64,000 bases of DNA from Novosphingobium sp. EMRT-2. Its GTDB lineage: Bacteria; Pseudomonadota; Alphaproteobacteria; Sphingomonadales; Sphingomonadaceae. How positions within the stretch are numbered: position 1 is the stretch's first letter; every line of letters starts with the position of its first letter. Both the position numbers and the translations under genes were made by a program. Positions 59,042 to 64,000 of this stretch are shown here, one piece after another. The stretch lies in assembly GCF_005145025.1 (NCBI RefSeq), contig NZ_CP039697.1, positions 372,001-436,000 on the forward strand. The letters are read 5' to 3'. Below the pieces are notes generated by a model that saw only the letters and a list, made by a program, of their open reading frames with translations, made no database searches and had not been told where the DNA came from.

Positions 59042-60766
59042 TCAATCGGCGACTGGCAGGTCGATCCACGACGTCCCGCGCCCGCCGCGTTCGACGGCGA
59101 TGACGGGCGCTGGCGTCTGCATGATTTGCTTGAGATTGCGCTGGCGCGGATCCGCGCCGGCGATCGTCACGCGCAACCGCGCGCCGGCCGGCACGATCCG
59201 TGAAACCGGTGTAAGGTCGATCGCCAGATCGGCCTGCTGCCCCACCGGCAGCGGCGCCACGTCGCGCCGCAGGCCGGAATGCCACGGCAGGCCCAGCGTG
59301 TTGTAAGGGGCTGTGGCCAGCTTGCGATGCGACAGCGCCAGCCGGCCGAACGAAACGACCTCGACCTTGCCGTCAGCGGCCACTTCATCCACATAGACGA
59401 AAACGTTGGCATCCGGCTTGTCGGCCGAAACCTTCAGGCGCACCACCGGATAGCCGACCAGCTTCATCGCACGCGCCAAAGGTGCGCTGGTGTAGCTCAG
59501 TCCCTTGTCATCCATGGGCCTGGCCCAGAACGCGAAGTAGTCCGGGTCGGGCAGGTCATAGCGCACCGTGAAGCGATCGGTGCCGCGATCGGCCGGCGCG
59601 GAAGCCAGCACGCCATCGTTGACCGACCGGGCAGAGCCGCTTCTGCCCCCGGCCAGGAACCATGAGACGGGCTTGACGCCCTCGCCCGGCAAGGACCGGG
59701 AACGGACATACCCGCCCTTCCCCTCCAGGCCCTCCACCCAGTAGGTCGCGCGCGGCTCGCGCTCGATGCCATTGTCGACGCCCTTGAGGTAATGGTCGAA
59801 GTAGCGGCGCACTTCGCCGGTGAAATCGAACCCCGGCGGCGGCACGCAATGACTTCCCGGCCCCGCGAGGAACTTCGCGCCGGGGAGATTGGCCGCGCTC
59901 AGAATCGATTGCGCGGTTGGCTCGTCCTGCCAGTTGCTCCAGAAGTAGGTGGCGATGCCGGCCCGGTGAATTGCGCCCATGTAGTTGTAAACGCTGGCTT
60001 CGTTCCAGAAGGCATTGCCGGTCAGCGGCGAAACGCTGTCACGATAGGGCATGCCATACCACAGGGCCGCCATCGGCGTGTTGGCCGCATGCTGGGCGAC
60101 GGCGGCCTTTAATTGCACGCCGTCGGCGTCGGCATCGACCGGCACGCTCGCCAGATCCTCGCTCAGCGGCTCGTCCGGCCGCGTGTTGAACTGCGCGGTT
60201 ATGCCGCCTCGCTTGACGAACGCGTACTTGTCGAGATCCGAGGCGCCGATGAAAACCGCCTTGAGCGATGGCGGCGCCGTGGTGGCGGTATGGAACGTCG
60301 CCCCGCCCAGATACGAGCAGCCGATCATGCCGACCTTGCCCGTGGAGAACGGCTGGCGCGCCAGCCATTCCACCAGGTCATACCCATCCCGCGCTTCCGT
60401 CCGGTCCTGGAAACCGTGGCGGCTGCCGAAAGACGCGCCCTTGCCACGGATGTCGGCCACGGCGACGACATAGCCCGCCGCGATGAGCGACCGGAGCGCC
60501 ATCCGATCATTCAACGCGACCTCGTTGAGCTTGCCGTCCTGTCCCACGAAGCGGGCACGGTATGGCGTGAATACGAAAATCACCGGGAGCGGGGCACTTT
60601 CCACCCCGCCGCCGCCCGCCGGACGATAGATGTTCACGGCAAGGCGTGTGCCATCGCGAACGGGCACATAAAGCGAGCTGCGCTGTACGTCAGGATAGTC
60701 GGCAGCGTTGCCGGGCACCGCCATCGCGGCTGCTGCCGCCACCGCCACCCACCGAATCGCCTGCAT
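59042..60766 (-). CDS. Exported CocE/NonD family hydrolase (X-Pro dipeptidyl-peptidase fold)
   Basis: A protein of 574 residues with a signal peptide (MQAIRWVAVAAAAAMAVPGNAAD). The alpha/beta hydrolase domain (GTRLAVNIYRPAG, nucleophile elbow MIGCSYLGGAT, late acid, His in GPGSHC) is followed by a jelly-roll domain (YFAFWARPMDDKGLSYTS), as in cocaine esterase. ATG 60766 follows GGAGAGG; a longer frame start at 60820 would run through an operator. It leads the operon; two palindromes lie between it and the divergent GntR gene. It probably cleaves an ester or amide in the periplasm. Confidence 0.9.
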   Translation of the reverse strand: MQAIRWVAVAAAAAMAVPGNAADYPDVQRSSLYVPVRDGTRLAVNIYRPAGGGGVESAPLPVIFVFTPYRARFVGQDGKLNEVALNDRMALRSLIAAGYVVAVADIRGKGASFGSRHGFQDRTEARDGYDLVEWLARQPFSTGKVGMIGCSYLGGATFHTATTAPPSLKAVFIGASDLDKYAFVKRGGITAQFNTRPDEPLSEDLASVPVDADADGVQLKAAVAQHAANTPMAALWYGMPYRDSVSPLTGNAFWNEASVYNYMGAIHRAGIATYFWSNWQDEPTAQSILSAANLPGAKFLAGPGSHCVPPPGFDFTGEVRRYFDHYLKGVDNGIEREPRATYWVEGLEGKGGYVRSRSLPGEGVKPVSWFLAGGRSGSARSVNDGVLASAPADRGTDRFTVRYDLPDPDYFAFWARPMDDKGLSYTSAPLARAMKLVGYPVVRLKVSADKPDANVFVYVDEVAADGKVEVVSFGRLALSHRKLATAPYNTLGLPWHSGLRRDVAPLPVGQQADLAIDLTPVSRIVPAGARLRVTIAGADPRQRNLKQIMQTPAPVIAVERGGRGTSWIDLPVAD

Positions 60767-60776
60767 GGCGCCTCTC

Positions 60777-60794
60777 CAAATTGTTGACAATTTG
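60777..60794. promoter_or_regulatory. GntR/FCD operator, proximal site
   Basis: CAAATTGTTGACAATTTG, perfect 8-bp arms around TG, 11 bp before the CocE start codon. Confidence 0.7.
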
Positions 60795-60834
60795 ATCGGC
60801 GATCCCGACGCCGCAGGCAACGGAAAAATCGATC

Positions 60835-60856
60835 ACAATATTGTTGACAATATTGT
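60835..60856. promoter_or_regulatory. GntR/FCD operator, distal site
   Basis: Arms ACAATATTGT and ACAATATTGT around TG; each arm is itself palindromic. The common TTGTTGACAA core lies exactly 60 bp from the core of the proximal site. Both fall in the 112-bp divergent promoter region, and a TTGACA inside each could serve as a -35 element for the GntR gene. Confidence 0.7.
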
Positions 60857-60878
60857 CCGGACTTGGAAAACGACAGAT

Positions 60879-61544
60879 ATGGCTGAAAATCCGTCTCTCC
60901 GAGCCCCCACCGGGCCTGAAATCGCCGACTGGGTCCGCGATCGCATCCGGGCTGGCCGCTTCGTCCCCGGTCAGCGGCTGGTGGAAGTCGACATCATCCG
61001 GCAGACCGGCGCCAGCCGATCGAAAGTGCGCGAGGCGCTGCAGCGGCTGGAAGGCGAAGGCCTGGTCCAGATCGAGGAATTTCGCGGCGCGTCGGTCAAG
61101 AATGCCAGTCTGGAAGAAGTGCGGCAGATCTATCGCGCGCGCGTCGCGCTGGAAGGCATTTGCGCCGGCGATTTCGCGCGGCATGCAACGCCGGAACAGA
61201 AAGAGCGGCTGTGCGCGGTTCAGGATGCCCTCGACCGTTGCGTGGACGATCGGGCGCCCGAACGCTTCGGACGGCTGAACGTGGAATGGCACCGGCTGAT
61301 CGTCGAAGGGTCTGGCAACGCGGTGATTGCGGACCTTCTCCAGCGCTTGAACGTGCCGATCCATCGCCTGCTGTTCGAAAGTTTTTACGACGACGAACGT
61401 CTGCGCACCGCGAACGCGGACCACCAGAACATGGTGAAACTGCTGCTTGCCGGGGATGCGGATGCCAGCGAACAGGCCATGCGCAGGCATATCGAGGACG
61501 GCTTCGTCACGCTTTCCAAGATCGAAAGCGAATTTTACCGTTAG
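60879..61544 (+). CDS. GntR-family regulator, FCD type
   Basis: A protein of 221 residues with a winged HTH (EIADWVRDRIRAGRFVPGQRL, GASRSKVREALQRLEGEGLV) and a C-terminal all-helical FCD domain with metal-type residues (EWHRLIVEGSGN, DHQNMVKLL, MRRHIEDGF). FCD regulators sense organic acids, which fits control of the divergent TRAP/CoA operon. ATG 60879 begins close to the HTH; the longer in-frame start at 60708 would span the operators. Confidence 0.9.
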   Translation: MAENPSLRAPTGPEIADWVRDRIRAGRFVPGQRLVEVDIIRQTGASRSKVREALQRLEGEGLVQIEEFRGASVKNASLEEVRQIYRARVALEGICAGDFARHATPEQKERLCAVQDALDRCVDDRAPERFGRLNVEWHRLIVEGSGNAVIADLLQRLNVPIHRLLFESFYDDERLRTANADHQNMVKLLLAGDADASEQAMRRHIEDGFVTLSKIESEFYR

Positions 61545-61576
61545 GCCGGGCGCCGTGGCCCTGCCCCCCTCCGCGT

Positions 61577-62578
61577 TCAGGCGCTTTCGCGGGCGATCAG
61601 GCGAAATCCCACGTCGATCCAGCGTTCCCGCAATGGCTCGCCGTTGCCATGCTTGCGGATCGCAGCGATGGCTTCGCGCGCGATCCGCGCGCCATCGACT
61701 TCGACCGACGTGATCGTGGGCCGCATTTCCCCCGCGATCGAACTGTTGCCGAAACCCACCACGGCAATATCCTCGGGCACGCGCAACCCGGCCGCCATGG
61801 CTTCGACGATGATTCCCTGCGCCAGATAGTCCGAACCGCAAACCACCACATCGGGCATGTCCCGCAAGCGCCGGATTTCGGCGAAGATACGGCGGGCATG
61901 ACCAAACCGCGAAGGAACCTCCACGCTCGATTCCGTCAGCGCGATGCCCTCGGCGGCCGGCCATTCGGCCAAAAAGCCATCGCGCCGCATCTGCGCGCGC
62001 GTGCCGCTGGCCGTCACCAGATGCGGGCGGCGGTAACCGCGCGACATCAGGAAGCGCGCCACGTCGCGCCCCGCCGCTTCGTGCGAGAAGCCGACCGCCA
62101 GACCGATGGGTTCTTTGGGCAGATCCCACACTTCGATGAACAACGCGGGAGACCGGCGGACCATCGCTTCGACTTCGGGCGTGACCGGGCCGGTAAAGAT
62201 GATCGCATCCACCCTGCGGCTCAACGCCGCGCGAATGAGATCCTCGGTGCGCCGGGCCGAAACGCCGGTAAGCCCGAGCATGACGGTGGTGCTCGCTCCC
62301 GACAGTTCTTCCACCATCGACTGGATCGTGTCGTTGAAAATCGAGTCCGTCAGGTAAGGGATCAGTACCGCGACCATCTTCGACTTGCTGGACGCAAGCC
62401 CGCCGGCGAGCAGGTTGGGAATATAGCCGGTGGCGGCGATCGCCGTGCGGATGCGATCGGCGGTCGCGGGGGCAACCACCGACGGATTGTTGACGAAGCG
62501 GCTGACGGTTGCCGTCGAAACCCCGGCATGCGCGGCGACATCGTCTAGCGTGGGTGAGCGGCCGGGAACGTCGTTCAT
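61577..62578 (-). CDS. LacI-family transcriptional regulator (GntR/gluconate-type)
   Basis: A protein of 333 residues with HTH TLDDVAAHAGVSTATVSRFV and NLLAGGLASSKSKMVAVLIP leading into a type 1 periplasmic-binding sensor domain (DMPDVVVCGSDYLAQG, IAVVGFGNSSIAGEMRPTIT). It ends convergently with the FCD-GntR gene (32-bp gap) and is downstream of a P450 gene on the same strand after 41 bp. A CG-centred palindrome before the P450 (63833) may be its operator. Confidence 0.9.
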   Translation of the reverse strand: MNDVPGRSPTLDDVAAHAGVSTATVSRFVNNPSVVAPATADRIRTAIAATGYIPNLLAGGLASSKSKMVAVLIPYLTDSIFNDTIQSMVEELSGASTTVMLGLTGVSARRTEDLIRAALSRRVDAIIFTGPVTPEVEAMVRRSPALFIEVWDLPKEPIGLAVGFSHEAAGRDVARFLMSRGYRRPHLVTASGTRAQMRRDGFLAEWPAAEGIALTESSVEVPSRFGHARRIFAEIRRLRDMPDVVVCGSDYLAQGIIVEAMAAGLRVPEDIAVVGFGNSSIAGEMRPTITSVEVDGARIAREAIAAIRKHGNGEPLRERWIDVGFRLIARESA

Positions 62579-62619
62579 GCGCCTTGCCTAGCCCGCCCCG
62601 GCCCCCGTGCGCAATCGCG

Positions 62620-63801
62620 TTACGCGAAGCGCAGGGGAACGGAAAGCGCACCGATTTCCGGCCAGCGGCTCACGGTTACCGGGCCATCGAGCGAAAAGCC
62701 GTTCGTCGCGCCGAGGATCTCCTCCAGCGCCACGCGCAGCTGCATCCGGCCCAGGTGCACGCCGGGGCAATTGTGCGGCCCCCGCCCGAAGGCGAGATGC
62801 TGGGCAATGTTGGGTCTGTCGAGGATGAACGTATCGCCTTGGGGGAACACCTCCTCGTCCCGGTTGGCGGAAGCATAGACGAGCGCGATGGCCTCGTTTG
62901 CCGGAATCGTCCGCCCGCCCATTTCCACATCGCACACGGCCGTGCGCGCAAAGCCGCGATAGGGCGTGTAAAGGCGCAGGAATTCCTCGATCGCCGCCGG
63001 AATCAGTGAAGGGTCCGCCCGCAACTGCTGCTGCAGCGCCGCGTCCCGCGAAAGATGGACGCAGATGTTGCCGATCATCACCATCGGCGCGACCATCCCC
63101 ACCACCAGAACCTGACGCACCGTGCCGACCAGCAGCTCCTCGGGGAAAGGCTCACCCTCGTGCCGGGCGGCCAGCAGCGCGCTCGTCGGGTCGATTTCGG
63201 GATCCTGCGGCTCCTCGCGCCGGATGGCGATCAGCCCGCGCGCCATTTCATACAGGCGCAAGCTGGTTTCCTTCATCCGCTCCGGGGTGTTGGAATGAAC
63301 CGCCAGAATGAAGGCCCGGCCCGCGTCATGCAGGGTATCCAGCCAGGCATCGGGCATGCGCATCCATTCGCCGAAGATATGAACCGGCAGATAGCTGGAA
63401 AACTCGACGCAGATGTCGCCGCCACCCTTCGCGACCATAGGAGTCAGCAGCCGCCGCGCCAGCGCGCGCGCCTTGTCCGCGTAGGCTTCCGATTTTTCCA
63501 GTGAAAGCAGTGGGTTAAGAGCCTTGCGATAAGGCGTGTGCTCGGGCGGGTCGAGGTGCAGCGGAGGGCGGCGGCCCGTGTACGCCACTTTGGGCACCAC
63601 ATTCTGCACCGACGTGATGAACGTCGAGGAATCCGAGGCCGCGCGCTTGACATCGTCATAACGCGTCAACGCCCAGAAACCACCCAGGCCATCGGTGTGC
63701 GCCACCGGACATTCCCGTCGCAAACGCGCATATTCGCGATGCGCGCTGTCGAAGTCCTCGGGCTTTTCAGGATCGAAATCCTGGGGAACGGTGGTTTTCA
63801 T
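62620..63801 (-). CDS. Cytochrome P450 with atypical I-helix
   Basis: A protein of 393 residues. The heme loop FGRGPHNCPGVHLG (Cys ligand) and K-helix EEFLRLY (ExxR) are intact. The I-helix, normally A/G-G-x-D/E-T/S, reads VLVVGMVAPMVMIGN, so the acid and alcohol that relay protons for O-O cleavage are missing. The fold, length and PPEHTPYRKALNPL segment (the C-helix heme-propionate region) are otherwise normal. ATG 63801 is likely; ATG 63813, ATG 63831 and TTG 63837 are in frame. It is divergent from an MFS gene. Confidence 0.88.
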   Translation of the reverse strand: MKTTVPQDFDPEKPEDFDSAHREYARLRRECPVAHTDGLGGFWALTRYDDVKRAASDSSTFITSVQNVVPKVAYTGRRPPLHLDPPEHTPYRKALNPLLSLEKSEAYADKARALARRLLTPMVAKGGGDICVEFSSYLPVHIFGEWMRMPDAWLDTLHDAGRAFILAVHSNTPERMKETSLRLYEMARGLIAIRREEPQDPEIDPTSALLAARHEGEPFPEELLVGTVRQVLVVGMVAPMVMIGNICVHLSRDAALQQQLRADPSLIPAAIEEFLRLYTPYRGFARTAVCDVEMGGRTIPANEAIALVYASANRDEEVFPQGDTFILDRPNIAQHLAFGRGPHNCPGVHLGRMQLRVALEEILGATNGFSLDGPVTVSRWPEIGALSVPLRFA

Positions 63802-63832
63802 GGCGCGATGCATAAGTATCGACGAATGCATA

Positions 63833-63846
63833 TGCAAGCGCTATCA
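63833..63846. promoter_or_regulatory. Possible LacI-type operator (P450/MFS divergent region)
   Basis: TGCAAGCGCTATCA fits the general LacI pattern TG-NN-A-NCGN-T-NN-CA. It overlaps the P450 5' end and lies 47 bp before the MFS start; TGCATATGCA at 63827-63836 adjoins it. Confidence 0.45.
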
Positions 63847-63892
63847 TCTTCCCTTACGGACACCGATGCCGCCGATAAAATGGGGAGAATGC

Positions 63893-64000
63893 GTGAAACA
63901 GCACCACGAAGCGCAGGGCGTGCCGGCCGTTGAACGATCGGTGGGCCGCAAGGTGCTGCTGCATCTGGTCGTCCCGGCGGCGTTCTATGTGCTGATGGGC
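63893..64000 (+). CDS. Probable MFS transporter (partial, N-terminus only)
   Basis: GTG 63893 follows GGGGAGA and opens a frame to the right edge (36 codons) that reads RSVGRKVLLHLVVPAAFYVL, the cytoplasmic start and first membrane helix of an MFS anion:cation symporter-like protein. The rest is outside the window. It is divergent from the P450 gene. Confidence 0.6.
   Translation, partial: MKQHHEAQGVPAVERSVGRKVLLHLVVPAAFYVLMG

Noticed and set aside
1..64000. tRNA, rRNA, CRISPR arrays, insertion sequences, att sites and replication origins
   Set aside because: None recognised by eye: no spaced direct-repeat array, no transposase-like protein and no tRNA-like cloverleaf noticed. A tRNAscan/Infernal run would be needed to exclude small RNAs.

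Overview
The window is high-GC DNA of a free-living alphaproteobacterium, most likely a sphingomonad (Novosphingobium/Sphingobium/Sphingomonas type). The basis is five TonB-dependent outer-membrane receptors (TBDRs) each heading a catabolic cluster, many Tat-exported esterases, two P450s, a VanA-like Rieske oxygenase, CoA-linked degradation genes, and local LacI/TetR/GntR/AraC regulators. Gene packing is dense, and many start and stop codons overlap by 1-4 bases. I saw no rRNA, tRNA, CRISPR array, insertion sequence or phage gene, although small RNAs cannot be excluded by eye.

Layout. 1-2.9 kb: the 5' part of a MalT-type ATPase regulator (cut by the left edge), a natural tandem avidin/streptavidin-fold protein, and a divergent DsbA-like exported oxidoreductase. 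2.9-14.0 kb: a LacI-controlled locus with five alpha/beta-hydrolase esterases (four with Tat signals), a GH68 sucrose/fructan enzyme, a LacI repressor and a TBDR. Copies of one palindrome (consensus TGCGTAATCGATTACGCA) lie in its promoter regions. It looks like a system for acylated sugars, perhaps sucrose esters. 14.2-33.3 kb: a catabolic region with kinase-like, amidohydrolase, dipeptidase-like, ornithine-cyclodeaminase-like, EthD, P450, TBDR, molybdopterin oxidoreductase, D-aminoacylase-family, CoA-transferase and thiolase/enoyl-CoA-hydratase fusion genes. Two TetR repressors appear to control it through two distinct operator families that I could align by eye. A short-chain dehydrogenase gene is reduced to a 42-codon internal-deletion remnant at 28976-29104.

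33.4-36.8 kb: a copper-uptake operon (DUF2946 protein, OprC/NosA-type TBDR, TonB-like protein). 36.9-41.0 kb: a phosphonate operon (DUF5690 membrane protein, FAD oxidoreductase, PhnX) with a convergent HutC-type GntR gene and a perfect TGGT-N4-ACCA palindrome just before the first start codon. 41.0-45.9 kb: TBDR plus Rieske oxygenase, divergent from an AraC regulator.

46.0-60.8 kb is the most unusual part. It is an eleven-gene, almost gapless minus-strand operon with a CocE-type hydrolase, a TBDR, a CapA-like protein, a complete TRAP transporter (DctQ, DctM, DctP), two 2-hydroxyacyl-CoA dehydratase-family subunits, a double CoA-transferase, a second CoA-transferase and an alpha/beta hydrolase. 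Its promoter carries two near-identical palindromes 60 bp apart next to a divergent FCD-GntR gene. I read it as an undescribed pathway that takes up an ester, releases and imports a (hydroxy)carboxylic acid, converts it to a CoA thioester and eliminates the hydroxyl group. 61.6-64.0 kb: a LacI regulator, an atypical P450 lacking the usual I-helix acid/alcohol pair, and the first codons of a probable MFS transporter.
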